DNA of 64,000 nucleotides from JAOUJD01 sp963811265 (GTDB taxonomy: Bacteria > Pseudomonadota > Gammaproteobacteria > Burkholderiales > Burkholderiaceae_F). The position numbers were made by a program, and so were the translations under genes. Of this stretch, positions 38,356 through 49,279 are shown in pieces. A model generated the notes under the pieces. That model did no database searches and was not told where the DNA came from. It saw nothing but the letters and a program-made list of their open reading frames with translations. The first letter of the stretch is position 1. Every line of letters starts with the position of its first letter. The stretch lies in NCBI GenBank assembly GCA_963811265.1, contig CAWEQS010000019.1:248001-312000 (forward strand), in the 5' to 3' direction.

Positions 38356-39885
38356 CTAGCGTCGCCGCTTCGCTCCGCCCAACAGCGAGCCGAGCATCCC
38401 GCGCGTGATCTCGCGCGCGAGCGACGAGCCGACCGAACGCGCGGCGCTCTTCGCCATCGCGTCGACCACGCCCTCGCGGCGCCCGCCGCGCGGACCGGTC
38501 GATCCGAACAGGATGTCGCCCAGGCCACCCATGATCCCTCCACCCGCCGGCTCGGCCGGCGCTGCGGCTCCGCCCTGCGCTGCCGGGCCCCCGCCCAGCG
38601 TCTGTCCGCCGCCAGCGCGCTGCTTGAGTTTCTCGAACGCGGACTCGCGATCGACGGTCTTTTCGTAGGTGCCAACGACGACGGACTCCGCGATGAGCCG
38701 CCGGCGGTCGTCCGGCGTGATCGGCCCCAGTTGCGAGCCCGGCGCGAAGATCCAGGCGCGCTCGGTGATGCCCGGCGTGCCCTTCGCGTCGAGCAGCGAC
38801 ACCAGCGCCTCGCCGACCCCGAGCTCGAGGATCGCCTTTTCCGCGTCGAGCTTCGGATTGGCGCGCATCGTCTCGGCGACCGACTTCACCGCCTTCTGGT
38901 CGCGCGGCGTGAACGCCCGCAACGCGTGCTGCACGCGGTTGCCGAGCTGGCCCAGGACCTTCTCCGGGATGTCGAGCGGGTTCTGCGTGACGAAGTAGAC
39001 GCCGACGCCCTTGGAGCGGATCAGCCGCACCACCTGCTCCACCTTCTCGACCAGGGCGGTCGGCGCGTCGTTGAAGAGCAGGTGCGCCTCGTCGAAGAAG
39101 AACACGAGCTTGGGCTTGTCGCGGTCGCCGACTTCCGGGAGGTTCTCGAACAGTTCCGACAGCAGCCACAGCAGGAAGCTCGCGTAGAGCCGCGGGTTGT
39201 TCATCAGCTTGTCGGCGGCGAGGATGTTGACGACGCCCTGGCCGTCCTTGGTCTGCATCAGGTCCTCGATGTCGAGCATCGGCTCGCCGAAGAAGCGCTC
39301 GCCGCCCTGCTCCTCGATCTGCAGCAGGCCGCGCTGGATCGCGCCGACCGACGCCGACGACACGTTGCCGTACTGCGTCTTGAACTGCGCCGCGTTGTCG
39401 CCGACGAACTGCAGGACCGCGCGCAGGTCCTTGAGGTCGAGCAGGAGCAGGCCGTTGTCGTCCGCCACCTTGAAGATCAGCGACAGCACGCCTTCCTGCG
39501 TCTCGTTGAGGTTCAGCAGGCGCGACAGCAGCAGCGGCCCCATGTCGGACACCGTCGCGCGCACCGGATGGCCCTGCTCGCCCCACACGTCCCACAGCGT
39601 CACCGGGCACGCTCCCCACTGCGGCTCCGGCAGGTTGTGCTCGTCGATCCGCTTCTTCATCTTGTCGCTGAGCTGGCCCGCCTTGGCGATGCCGGTGAGG
39701 TCGCCCTTGACGTCCGCCATGAACACCGGCACGCCGATGCGCGAGAAGCTCTCCGCGAGCTTCTGCAGGGTCACGGTCTTGCCGGTGCCCGTCGCCCCGG
39801 TGATGCAGCCGTGCCGATTGGCAAGGGCGGGAAGCAGCGCGAGATCGGTGTCGCCGGACCTGGCGATGACGAGGGGTTCAGCCAT
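38356..39885 (-). CDS. HerA-like DUF853 ATPase (YjgR type)
   Basis: 509 residues. Walker A ITGATGTGKTVTLQKL near 28-43, MADVKGDLTGIAKAG behind it, and Walker B KLVFFFDEAHLLF near 262. A Gly/Ala/Pro-rich linker near 415-460 precedes a short conserved tail (MAKSAARSVGSSLAREITRG). This matches the DUF853/YjgR family of FtsK/HerA-type ATPases, whose role is not settled. Divergent from yebC; the 105 bp between them hold the promoters, which I cannot assign precisely. Confidence 0.85.
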   Translation of the reverse strand: MAEPLVIARSGDTDLALLPALANRHGCITGATGTGKTVTLQKLAESFSRIGVPVFMADVKGDLTGIAKAGQLSDKMKKRIDEHNLPEPQWGACPVTLWDVWGEQGHPVRATVSDMGPLLLSRLLNLNETQEGVLSLIFKVADDNGLLLLDLKDLRAVLQFVGDNAAQFKTQYGNVSSASVGAIQRGLLQIEEQGGERFFGEPMLDIEDLMQTKDGQGVVNILAADKLMNNPRLYASFLLWLLSELFENLPEVGDRDKPKLVFFFDEAHLLFNDAPTALVEKVEQVVRLIRSKGVGVYFVTQNPLDIPEKVLGQLGNRVQHALRAFTPRDQKAVKSVAETMRANPKLDAEKAILELGVGEALVSLLDAKGTPGITERAWIFAPGSQLGPITPDDRRRLIAESVVVGTYEKTVDRESAFEKLKQRAGGGQTLGGGPAAQGGAAAPAEPAGGGIMGGLGDILFGSTGPRGGRREGVVDAMAKSAARSVGSSLAREITRGMLGSLLGGAKRRR

Positions 39886-39990
39886 GGGGAGACTCGCTTG
39901 GATGGCAGTGCGATGGAAGGGAAGGACGGTGCCGAATGATAGACTCGCGGCCCCTCCGTGAACCTCACACCCCCGAGCGGGAGCAGCGCC

Positions 39991-40716
39991 ATGGCCGGTC
40001 ACTCCAAGTGGGCCAACATCCAGCATCGCAAGAACCGCCAGGACGTCAAGCGCAGTTCGCTCTGGACCAAGATCATCCGTGAAGTGACCGTCGCGGCCCG
40101 CGACGGCGGGCCCGACCCGGCGATGAATCCGAGGCTGCGGCTCGCGCTCGACAAGGCGCGGCTCGGCAACGTGCCGAAGGACCGGCTCACCAACGCCATC
40201 CAGCGCGGCGCCGGCAGGCTCGAAGGCGCGTCGTACGAGGAGATCCGCTACGAGGGCTACGGCATCGGCGGCGCGGCGGTGATGATCGACTGCATGACCG
40301 ACAACCGGACGCGCACCGTCGCCGAAGTGCGCCACGCGCTGGCGAAGAACGGCGGCAACCTCGGCACCGACGGCTCGGTCGCGTTCAACTTCAAGCACTG
40401 CGGGCAGTTCCTGTTCGCGCCCGGCACGTCCGAAGAGAAAGTGATCGACGCCGCGCTCGAGGCCGGCGCCGAGGACGTGATCGCCGACGACGACGGCACG
40501 GTCGAGGTGACCTGCGCCACGAACGACTTCGAAGCGGTGCGCGAGGCGTTCGACAAGGCGGGGCTGAAGCCCGAGGTCGCCGAGATCACGATGAAGGCGC
40601 TCGCCGAGACGGTGCTCACCGGCGAGGACGCCCAGAAGATGCAGAAGCTCCTCGACGCGCTCGAGGACCTCGACGACGTCCAGCAGGTCTACACGACCGC
40701 TGCGATCGAGGAATAG
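39991..40716 (+). CDS. yebC: YebC/TACO1-family protein (translation factor/regulator)
   Basis: 241 residues, start at 39991 giving the invariant MAGHSKWANIQHRK. GLGTDGSVAFNF-like sequence (NLGTDGSVAFNFKHCG), the acidic middle domain EDVIADDDGTVEV and the C-terminal LLDALEDLDDVQQVYTTA are all present. Members act as translation factors relieving ribosome stalling or as DNA-binding regulators. Followed after 8 bp by purD, as in many betaproteobacteria. Confidence 0.95.
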   Translation: MAGHSKWANIQHRKNRQDVKRSSLWTKIIREVTVAARDGGPDPAMNPRLRLALDKARLGNVPKDRLTNAIQRGAGRLEGASYEEIRYEGYGIGGAAVMIDCMTDNRTRTVAEVRHALAKNGGNLGTDGSVAFNFKHCGQFLFAPGTSEEKVIDAALEAGAEDVIADDDGTVEVTCATNDFEAVREAFDKAGLKPEVAEITMKALAETVLTGEDAQKMQKLLDALEDLDDVQQVYTTAAIEE

Positions 40717-40724
40717 GACCTCCG

Positions 40725-41999
40725 ATGAAAGTCCTCGTGATCGGCGGCGGCGGCCGCGAACACGCACTCGCCTGGCGGCTCGCGGAGTCCCCGCGCGTGC
40801 AGGTCGTGTACGTGGCGCCGGGCAACGGCGGCACGGCGCGCGACAAGCGCCTGCGCAACGTTCCTTACAAGAGCAACGAGGCGCTGGTCGAGTTCGCCCG
40901 CAGCGAAGGCGTGGCGTTCACCGTCGTCGGGCCCGAGGCGCCGCTGGCGTCGGGCGTGGTCGACGTCTTCCGCGCGGCCGGCCTGCGGATCTTCGGTCCC
41001 ACCAGGGCCGCGGCGCAGCTCGAGAGCTCCAAGGACTTCGCCAAGGCGTTCATGCAGCGGCACGGGATCCCGACCGCGCAGTACCGCACGTTCACCGACG
41101 CCGCGGCCGCGCGCGCCTACGTGGCGCAGCGCGGAGCGCCGATCGTGATCAAGGCCGACGGCCTCGCGGCGGGCAAGGGCGTGGTCGTTGCGCAGACGGT
41201 CGACGAGGCGCTCGCCGCGATCGACATGATGCTGCTCGACAACCGGCTCGGCGCCAGCGGCGCGCGCGTGGTCGTCGAGGACTTCCTGGAGGGCGAGGAA
41301 GCCAGCTTCATCGTGATGAGCGACGGCAGGAACGCGCTCGCGCTCGCCACCAGCCAGGACCACAAGCGGCTGCTCGACGACGACCGCGGACCGAACACGG
41401 GCGGCATGGGCGCCTACTCGCCGGCTCCCGTCGTCACGCCGACGCTGCACGCGAAGGTGATGCGCGAGATCATCCTGCCGACGATCAACGGCATGGCGGC
41501 CGACGGCATCCAGTACACGGGCTTCCTGTACGCCGGCCTGATGATCGGTCCCGGCGGCGACGCGAAGACCCTCGAGTTCAACTGCCGCATGGGCGATCCG
41601 GAAACGCAGCCGATCATGATGCGGCTGAAGACCGACTTCACGCAGCTGCTGGAAGCGGCCATCGACGGCCGCCTCGATCGCGTCGAGGCCGAGTGGGATC
41701 GCCGCACTGCGCTCGGCGTCGTCGTCGCCGCGCACGGCTACCCCGATGCGCCGCGCAAGGGCGACGCCATCACCCGCCTGCCGACGGACACCGCCGACTG
41801 CGTGACGTTCCACGCGGGCACGACGCTCGAGGACGGACGACTCGTCGTCACCGGCGGGCGCGTGCTCTGCGTCACCGCGCTGGGCGACACGGTGCGGGCC
41901 GCCCAGAAACTGGCCTACCAGGCGGTGGACCAGGTGGCGTTCGACGGCGCGCAGTTCCGGCGCGACATCGGCCACCGCGCCCTGAAGAAGCCCGCCTGA
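40725..41999 (+). CDS. purD: Phosphoribosylamine-glycine ligase
   Basis: 424 residues, full length; ATP-grasp enzyme of purine synthesis making GAR from phosphoribosylamine and glycine. MKVLVIGGGGREHALAW at the N terminus, VIKADGLAAGKGVVVA as ATP-binding loop near 140-155, NTGGMGAYSP near 225 and EFNCRMGDPETQ near 285 are all typical. In the conserved gene order, hemF normally follows; here an S9 peptidase gene lies between. Confidence 0.96.
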   Translation: MKVLVIGGGGREHALAWRLAESPRVQVVYVAPGNGGTARDKRLRNVPYKSNEALVEFARSEGVAFTVVGPEAPLASGVVDVFRAAGLRIFGPTRAAAQLESSKDFAKAFMQRHGIPTAQYRTFTDAAAARAYVAQRGAPIVIKADGLAAGKGVVVAQTVDEALAAIDMMLLDNRLGASGARVVVEDFLEGEEASFIVMSDGRNALALATSQDHKRLLDDDRGPNTGGMGAYSPAPVVTPTLHAKVMREIILPTINGMAADGIQYTGFLYAGLMIGPGGDAKTLEFNCRMGDPETQPIMMRLKTDFTQLLEAAIDGRLDRVEAEWDRRTALGVVVAAHGYPDAPRKGDAITRLPTDTADCVTFHAGTTLEDGRLVVTGGRVLCVTALGDTVRAAQKLAYQAVDQVAFDGAQFRRDIGHRALKKPA

Positions 42000-42116
42000 G
42001 CGGGGCGCCGCGCGCGCATCCGGTCCACGTGCCGCGCCACGGCGGCGAGCCGCCGGCGAGCGGCGCGCCTGGAGCACAATGCGGCCCTTTGTCAGTCGTC
42101 GACCCCGGGAACGGCA

Positions 42117-44108
42117 ATGGAGCCTCTCTACACCGTCGAACAGCACATCGCCCTGAAGCGCGTCACGTCCGTCGCGCCGTCCCCGGACGGCACGTGGCTC
42201 GCCGTCGCCGTGCAGCGCCTCGACCGCGAGGCGACGAAGTACGTCTCCGATCTCTGGAAGGTGCCGACCGACGGCAGCGCGCCGCTGCAGTTGACGCGCG
42301 GTGACAGCAAGGATGCGTCGCCGTGCTTTCGCCGCGACGGCGCGCTGGCGTTCCTGTCCAACCGCCAGCCGAACGAGGTGAAGCCCGACGAGGACGCGGA
42401 CAAGCGGATGCAGGTGTGGCTGCTGCCGGCCGGCGGCGGCGAACCGCAGCAACTGACCGACGAGCCGCTCGGCGTCGAAGCCTTCCGCTTCGCGCGCAGC
42501 GCCGACCGCCTCGTGCTGCTGGCGCCCGTGCTGTCCGGCGTCGAGCACGCGAAGCAGCGCGAGGTCGAGGCCGAGCGCCGCAAGAAGGGCAGCAGCGCGC
42601 GCAAGTACACCGCGCAGCCGGTGCGCCACTGGGACCACTGGCTGCACGAGGGCGAGGAGCGCCCGAACGTGCACGTCATCGCCTGCCTGCGGCGACGGCA
42701 CCGACCGGCGCGACCTGACGCCGCAGGCGCGCCGCGAACTCGTCGATCGAGCCCGAGTTCGACCTGTCGCAGGACGGCAGGCAGGTCGCGGTCACGTGGC
42801 AGACGACCGGCCGGGACCGCGAACTCGACACCGCGATCCTGCTGATCGACGTCGCGAGCGGCGCGTCGCGCCTGCTCGGCGCCGGCGAGAACACGAACAA
42901 CGAGTCGCCCCGGTTCGCGCCGGACGGCGCCACGCTCGCCGTCGTGCGCAGCACGCGCTCGCCGCAGCGGGTGGTGCGGCCGACCCTGTCGCTGCTCGAC
43001 ACCGCGACTGGCGCCGTCCGCGACGGTTGCGACCGGCTTCGACGCCTGGCCGCACATCGGCGACTGGAGCGCCGATGGCAAGCGCCTCTACGTCACGGCC
43101 GACCTCGCCGGGCACGTGCCGGTCTTCGCCGTCGACATCGACGCGGATGCGGTCGAACGCATCACCGTGAAGCGCAGCGGCGGCGCGCACTCGGACCTGC
43201 ACGTGCTGGCCGACGGCCGCATCGCCGGCCTGCGAACGACGTTCCTCGAGCCGCCCGAAGCCTTCGTCGTGCAGCCGAAGGCGGACTCGCCGCCGCAGAC
43301 CCTCGCGCGCCTGTCCGGGTTCGCCGTTCCGGACTGGGCGGCGGTCGAGCATCACGCGGTGAAGTCCACCGACGGCGCCGACGTCCAGTACTTCGTCATC
43401 AGGCCGACGGCCGAGGGCCGGCACCCGGTGCTGCTCTGGATTCACGGCGGGCCGATCGGCATGACGGCCGACGGATGGCACTGGCGCTGGAATCCGCTGC
43501 TCGCCGTGGCACAGGGCTACACGGTCGTGCAGCCGAATCCGCGCGGCTCGACCGGCTTCGGCCAGGACTACGTCCAGGGCATCTGGGGCAACGTGTGGGG
43601 CGACCAGTGCTACAAGGACCTGATGGCGGTGGCCGATGCCATCGAGCAGCGGCCCGACGTCGATCGCGACCGCATCATGGCGATGGGCGGCAGCTTCGGC
43701 GGCTACATGACGAACTGGATCGGCACGCAGACCCGGCGCTTCCGCTGCCTCGTCACCCACGCGTGCGTGACGACGATGGCGCAGTTCACGGGCACCACCG
43801 ACCATCCGGCCTGGTGGTACCTCGAGATGGGCGGCGAGAATCCGTACGCGGACCCGGCGCACTTCGACCGCTACGCGCCGATCCGGCACGTCAGCCAGTG
43901 GAAGACCCCCGCGCTGATCATCCACGGCGAACTGGACTACCGCTGCCCGATCAGCGAGGGCCTGAACCTGTTCGAAGCGCTGCAGTACCACGGCGTTGCC
44001 TCGGAACTGCTGGTCTTCCCCGACGAGAACCACTGGATCCTGAAGCCGCGCAACATCGTCGCATGGTACGAAGCGGTGCTCGAGTTCATCGGACGCCACA
44101 TGAAATGA
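42117..44108 (+). CDS. S9 family prolyl oligopeptidase/acylaminoacyl-peptidase-like (three frameshifts)
   Basis: Composite of 662 residues. Surplus bases at about 42687, 42745 and 43025 must be removed; the total then is an exact multiple of three and a single protein results. The N-terminal beta-propeller part covers roughly 1-390 (VAPSPDGTWLAVAV, ESPRFAPDGATLAVV). The C-terminal hydrolase has HGGPIGMT, the nucleophile elbow GGSFGGYMTNW, the acid in HGELDYRCPI and the His in ENHWIL. No signal peptide, so cytosolic. It lies between purD and hemF and overlaps hemF by ATGA. A CACAAT hexamer at 42076 could be its -10. Confidence 0.85.
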
Positions 44109-45025
44109 AGGACTTCGTCGACAGCCAGGCGGTCCGGGAATACCTGATCGGCCTGCAGCAGCGGATCGTCTCGGCGTTCGAGCACCTCGACGGACTGCCC
44201 TTCCTCGCCGATCACTGGGAGAAGCCTGCCGATGCGCCGCTCGGCGGCGGCGGACTGACGCGGATCATCGAGGAAGGCAACCTGCTCGAGCGCGGCGGCG
44301 TGGGCTTCTCGCACGTGATCGGCCGGAAGCTGCCGCCGTCCGCATCGGCGCACCGGCCGGAACTCGCCGGCCGCGGCTTCGAGGCCATGGGCGTGTCGCT
44401 GGTGTTCCATCCGCGCAATCCGTACGTGCCGACGGTGCACATGAACGTGCGGATGTTCCTCGCGCGCGCCGACGACCAGGACGACGTGTTCTGGTTCGGC
44501 GGCGGGATGGATCTCACGCCGTACTACGCGACCGAAGAGGACGCGCGGCACTTCCACGCGACCTGCCGGAAGGCGCTCGCGCCGTTCGGCGCGGACAAGC
44601 ATCCGCGCTTCAAGAAGTGGTGCGACGAGTACTTCTTCCTGAAGCACCGCAACGAGCCGCGCGGCATCGGCGGCGTCTTCTTCGACGACTTCAGCGAGCT
44701 CGGGTTCGACCAGAGCTTCGCGATGATGCGCGCCGTCGGCGACGCGTTCCTCGACGCCTACGTGCCGATCGTCGAGCGGCGCCGCCACACCCCGTACGGC
44801 GAGCGCGAGCGTGCCTTCCAGGCGATCCGGCGCGGCCGCTACGTCGAGTTCAACCTGGTGTTCGATCGCGGCACGCTGTTCGGCCTGCAGTCCGGCGGGC
44901 GCACCGAATCGATCCTGATGTCGCTGCCGCCGGTCGTGAACTGGAAGTACGACTGGCATCCCGAGCCCGGTTCCCCGGAAGCGCGGCTGTACACCGACTT
45001 CCTGAGGCCGCGCGACTGGGCGTGA
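44105..45025 (+). CDS. hemF: Oxygen-dependent coproporphyrinogen III oxidase
   Basis: 306 residues. The signatures WFGGGMDLTPYY and HFHATCRKAL, then KKWCDEYFFLKHR, RGIGGVFFDD and GRYVEFNLVFDRGTLFGLQSGGRTESILMSLPP (quoted in part) are all intact. It decarboxylates coproporphyrinogen III to protoporphyrinogen IX using O2, in the cytosol. The start overlaps the S9 peptidase stop. An O2-dependent enzyme in a nitrate-respiring host implies a facultative life style; hemN is not in the window. Confidence 0.96.
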   Translation: MKDFVDSQAVREYLIGLQQRIVSAFEHLDGLPFLADHWEKPADAPLGGGGLTRIIEEGNLLERGGVGFSHVIGRKLPPSASAHRPELAGRGFEAMGVSLVFHPRNPYVPTVHMNVRMFLARADDQDDVFWFGGGMDLTPYYATEEDARHFHATCRKALAPFGADKHPRFKKWCDEYFFLKHRNEPRGIGGVFFDDFSELGFDQSFAMMRAVGDAFLDAYVPIVERRRHTPYGERERAFQAIRRGRYVEFNLVFDRGTLFGLQSGGRTESILMSLPPVVNWKYDWHPEPGSPEARLYTDFLRPRDWA

Positions 45026-45029
45026 CGCG

Positions 45030-45680
45030 ATGATCGCCCCGGTGATCGGCCTGCTCGGCGGCAGCTTCGATCCGATTCACGTCGGGCACCTGCAACTCGC
45101 GCGCGACGCCCTCGCCCACCTGCCGCTCGACGAAGTCCGCTTCATCCCCGCCGCGCAGCCGTGGCAGAAGGAACGCGTCACCGACGCCGCCCACCGCGCG
45201 CACATGGTCGAACTCGCGATCGCGCGCGAGCCGCGCTGCGTGCTCGACATGCACGAGATCGAGCGCGGCGGGACCACGTACACGATCGACACGCTGCGCG
45301 CCCTGCGCGCCGGCCCGTGGCCGGACGCCTCTCTGGTGCTGGTCATGGGGTCCGACCAGTTCGAACGGTTCGGCACGTGGCGCGAGTGGCAGGCCATCGC
45401 CGATCTCGCGCACATCGCGGTCGCACGGCGCGCCGGCGTCGCGGCCCGCCTCGACCCGACGCTGCAGGCGTTCTCGAAGGAACGCCACTGCGGGCCTGCG
45501 GAACTCGCGCACCGTCCGGCCGGCGGGCTGGTGGAATTCCCCATGACCGCGGTCGACGCGTCCGCGACCGAAGTGCGCCACCTGCTCGCCAACCCCGTGC
45601 CGGACGCCGACCGCCGGCTGGGCCGCCTCCTGCCGCCTGCGGTGCTCGACTATATTCGCGTGCATCGCCTCTACAGCTGA
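45030..45680 (+). CDS. nadD: Nicotinate-nucleotide adenylyltransferase
   Basis: 216 residues. LGGSFDPIHVGHLQLA near 7-22 is the nucleotidyltransferase (T/H)xGH signature; MVELAI, GGTTYTIDTLR and VLVMGSDQFERFGTW follow, and the SATEVRHLL motif lies near the C terminus. It adenylates nicotinate mononucleotide in NAD synthesis. 4 bp after hemF and 4 bp before rsfS. Confidence 0.95.
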   Translation: MIAPVIGLLGGSFDPIHVGHLQLARDALAHLPLDEVRFIPAAQPWQKERVTDAAHRAHMVELAIAREPRCVLDMHEIERGGTTYTIDTLRALRAGPWPDASLVLVMGSDQFERFGTWREWQAIADLAHIAVARRAGVAARLDPTLQAFSKERHCGPAELAHRPAGGLVEFPMTAVDASATEVRHLLANPVPDADRRLGRLLPPAVLDYIRVHRLYS

Positions 45681-45684
45681 ACCA

Positions 45685-46194
45685 ATGGATCTCAGAAAAC
45701 TGCAGCGTGTCATCGTCGATGCCCTGGAAGACATCAAGGGCCAGGACATCAAGGTCTTCAACACCGAGCACCTGTCGGACATGTTCGAGCGAGTGATCAT
45801 CGCCAGCGGCACCTCCAACCGGCAGACACGCTCGCTCGCCTCGTCCGTCGTCGAGAAGGTCAAGGAAGCCGGCGGCTACGTCGTCAGCGTCGAGGGCGTG
45901 GACGCCGGCGAGTGGGTGCTCGTCGACTGCGGCGAGGTCGTCGTCCATGTCCTGCAGCCGACCTTCCGCGCGTACTACAACCTCGAAGAGATCTGGGGCG
46001 GCAAGCCGGTGCGCCTCAGGTCGCCGGCTCCCGCGACAGGCGCTCGCCCGGCCGCGAAGAAGGCGGTGCGCAAGACAGCCACCAAGGCGCCGGCCAAAGC
46101 CCCCGCCAAGGCACCTGCCAAGGCGCCGACCAAGGCACGGGCGAAGCAGCCGGCGAAGGCGCCCGCCAAGGCGGCCCGGCGGCGTGCCGCCTGA
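45685..46194 (+). CDS. rsfS: Ribosomal silencing factor RsfS with Lys/Ala/Pro-rich tail
   Basis: 169 residues. The first about 112 form the complete RsfS domain (VIVDALEDIKGQDIKVFNTE, ASGTSNRQTRSLASSVV, WVLVDCGEVVVHVLQP, YYNLEEIW). RsfS binds ribosomal protein L14 and blocks subunit joining in starvation. The remaining about 50 residues are an H1-like repeat of KAPAK/KAPTK units ending in KAARRRAA. Most RsfS proteins stop near 110-120 residues, so this tail is an unusual basic extension, perhaps adding RNA affinity (inference). Confidence 0.92.
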   Translation: MDLRKLQRVIVDALEDIKGQDIKVFNTEHLSDMFERVIIASGTSNRQTRSLASSVVEKVKEAGGYVVSVEGVDAGEWVLVDCGEVVVHVLQPTFRAYYNLEEIWGGKPVRLRSPAPATGARPAAKKAVRKTATKAPAKAPAKAPAKAPTKARAKQPAKAPAKAARRRAA

Positions 46195-46277
46195 CGCGTC
46201 CCCGCAGTGGACGGCGTGATGGCCTCGCGCGCCGGCACGTTAGCCCGTCAGGGCGATCGCGCCGCGACGGGCGAGCG

Positions 46278-46754
46278 ATGAGAATCACCGTCGTCGCGGT
46301 CGGCCAGCGCCAGCCTGCCTGGGCCCAGGACGCCGTCGACGACTATCTCGCCCGATTTCCGGCTGACTTCAAGGTGGAACTGAAGGAAGTGAAAGCCGAA
46401 CCGCGCAGTGGCAAGGGCAACGAACCAGTCCAGCGCCTGATGGCCGCGGAAGCGGCACGCATTCGCGCCGCGGTGCCGGCCGACGGACGCATCGTCGCGC
46501 TCGACGAGCGCGGAGCCGACTGGACCACCGACAAGCTCGCCTCCGCGCTCGGCCGCTGGCGCGACGAAGGCATCCACCCGGTGTTCGTCATCGGCGGGCC
46601 GGACGGCCTCGATCCGGACCTGAAGAAGTCGGCGCACGCCCAGGTGCGCCTGTCGAGCCTGACCCTGCCGCACGCCCTCGCCCGCGTGCTCCTGGCCGAA
46701 CAGTTGTACCGGGCATGGTCCATGCTGGCCAATCACCCGTACCATCGCGCTTGA
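46278..46754 (+). CDS. rlmH: 23S rRNA (pseudouridine1915-N3)-methyltransferase
   Basis: 158 residues. SPOUT-class methyltransferase: MRITVVAVGQ start, VALDERG near 75, FVIGGPDGL near 103 and the C-terminal knot SLTLPHALARVLLAEQLYRAW. Methylates pseudouridine 1915 in helix 69. 83 bp after rsfS; stop overlaps the maf start by one base. Confidence 0.95.
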   Translation: MRITVVAVGQRQPAWAQDAVDDYLARFPADFKVELKEVKAEPRSGKGNEPVQRLMAAEAARIRAAVPADGRIVALDERGADWTTDKLASALGRWRDEGIHPVFVIGGPDGLDPDLKKSAHAQVRLSSLTLPHALARVLLAEQLYRAWSMLANHPYHRA

Positions 46755-47365
46755 TGCACTCGTCCCTCTACCTCGCCTCCCGCAGCCCCCGCCGTCGCGA
46801 GCTGCTGAAGCAGCTCGGCGTGAAGTTCGACCCGCTGCTGCTGCGCCTGTCCGGTCCGCGTGGCGCGGATGTCGACGAAGAACAGCACCCAGGGGAATCG
46901 GCCGCTGACTACGTGGAGCGCACCGCGCGCGAGAAGGCCGCCTTCGGCCTGCGGGTGCTCGGCATGCGCTCCATGGTGCAGCGCCCCGTGCTCGCGGCCG
47001 ATACCGTCGTGATCGTCGACGGCGACGTGCTCGGCAAGCCCGCCAACCGCGCGCAGGCCGAGGCCTTCCTGCAGCGCATGTCGGGTCGCACGCACGAAGT
47101 CCGCACGACCGTCGCCCTCGCGATGGAAGGCCCGGTGATGAGTGCGACCTCGGTGTCCACCGTGACCTTCCGCGCGATCCCCGACGACGAGGCGAGGCGC
47201 TACTGCGCCACCGCCGAGCCGTACGACAAGGCCGGCGGCTACGGCATCCAGGGCCTCGCGGCCGTCTTCATCGAGCGGATCGAAGGCAGCTACACCGGCG
47301 TGATGGGGCTGCCGCTCTTCGAGACCGGGCGCCTGCTGATGCAGGTGGGATTCAAGATCCTCTGA
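46754..47365 (+). CDS. maf: Maf-family nucleotide pyrophosphatase
   Basis: 203 residues from ATG 46754, the start that gives MHSSLYLASRSPRRRELL, the family N terminus. VLAADTVV, LGKPANRAQAEAFLQRMSGRTHEV and YDKAGGYGIQG are present. It hydrolyses non-canonical or dTTP/UTP-type nucleotides; the exact subclass cannot be fixed by eye. One-base overlap with rlmH. Confidence 0.93.
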   Translation: MHSSLYLASRSPRRRELLKQLGVKFDPLLLRLSGPRGADVDEEQHPGESAADYVERTAREKAAFGLRVLGMRSMVQRPVLAADTVVIVDGDVLGKPANRAQAEAFLQRMSGRTHEVRTTVALAMEGPVMSATSVSTVTFRAIPDDEARRYCATAEPYDKAGGYGIQGLAAVFIERIEGSYTGVMGLPLFETGRLLMQVGFKIL

Positions 47366-47382
47366 TCGGCGTCCTCGCGGAT

Positions 47383-47617
47383 GCACGGCTGGCGGTGGGC
47401 GGCGGGCGCCCCTGCCATGGCGGTCGGCGCTGGCGCGCCGACTTCGCTGTGCTGCTCGACCCAAGGGCGCGCCGCGAAACTCGCTGCGTTCGCTGCGCGA
47501 ACTCCGCTCAGACAGGTCGCGGCGAGTCAGACACGAAGCGCGCTGACGCGCGCCGCCCTTGGGCCTGTGCTGCTCGCCGCCACGGAAGGCGCGCCCGCCG
47601 CCCACCGCCAGCCGTGC
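47383..47617. repeat. 235 bp imperfect inverted-repeat element in the maf-rng gap
   Basis: The outer arms are a perfect 27 bp inverted repeat (47383-47409 against 47591-47617), starting GCACGGCTGGCGGTGGGCGG. Inside, CCCAAGGGC (47460-47468) pairs with GCCCTTGGG (47555-47563), each flanked by further GC-rich partly matching sequence and by copies of CTGTGCTGCTCG (47447 and 47565 areas). The 425 bp gap 47366-47790 holds no convincing gene; the open frame through it has no resemblance to RNase G. The element looks like a REP/miniature repeat or a large folded RNA. Confidence 0.7.
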
Positions 47618-47790
47618 CGGGATCCACCTCAGCGCACGACGAAAGCGAAAGGAAACGACATGCCGTCCCGCGACGCTGCAAGCGAGCGTGGCCCCACCGG
47701 GCACGCTCGCGACCTCTTCGAGATTCGTTCGCGATCCGCGCGCAGCCCCGCTCGCAGTCGCTCACGCCCCCTGCGTACACTTGCACGCAA

Positions 47791-49248
<1,458 letters not shown>

Positions 49249-49256
49249 GCGCCGCA

Positions 49257-49278
49257 GCCGGCGGCGCGCCGCGCCGGC
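49257..49278. terminator. GC hairpin between convergent rng and AhpD-like gene
   Basis: GCCGGCG and its complement flank a GC-rich core in the 31 bp between the two stop codons. No T-run on either side; a bidirectional terminator is plausible but unproven. Confidence 0.3.
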
Positions 49279-49279
49279 C

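Noticed and set aside
47395..47790. N-terminal extension of RNase G into the repeat element
   Set aside because: The frame is open but runs through the inverted repeat and has no similarity to RNase G; the canonical MEDILINITP start is at 47791.
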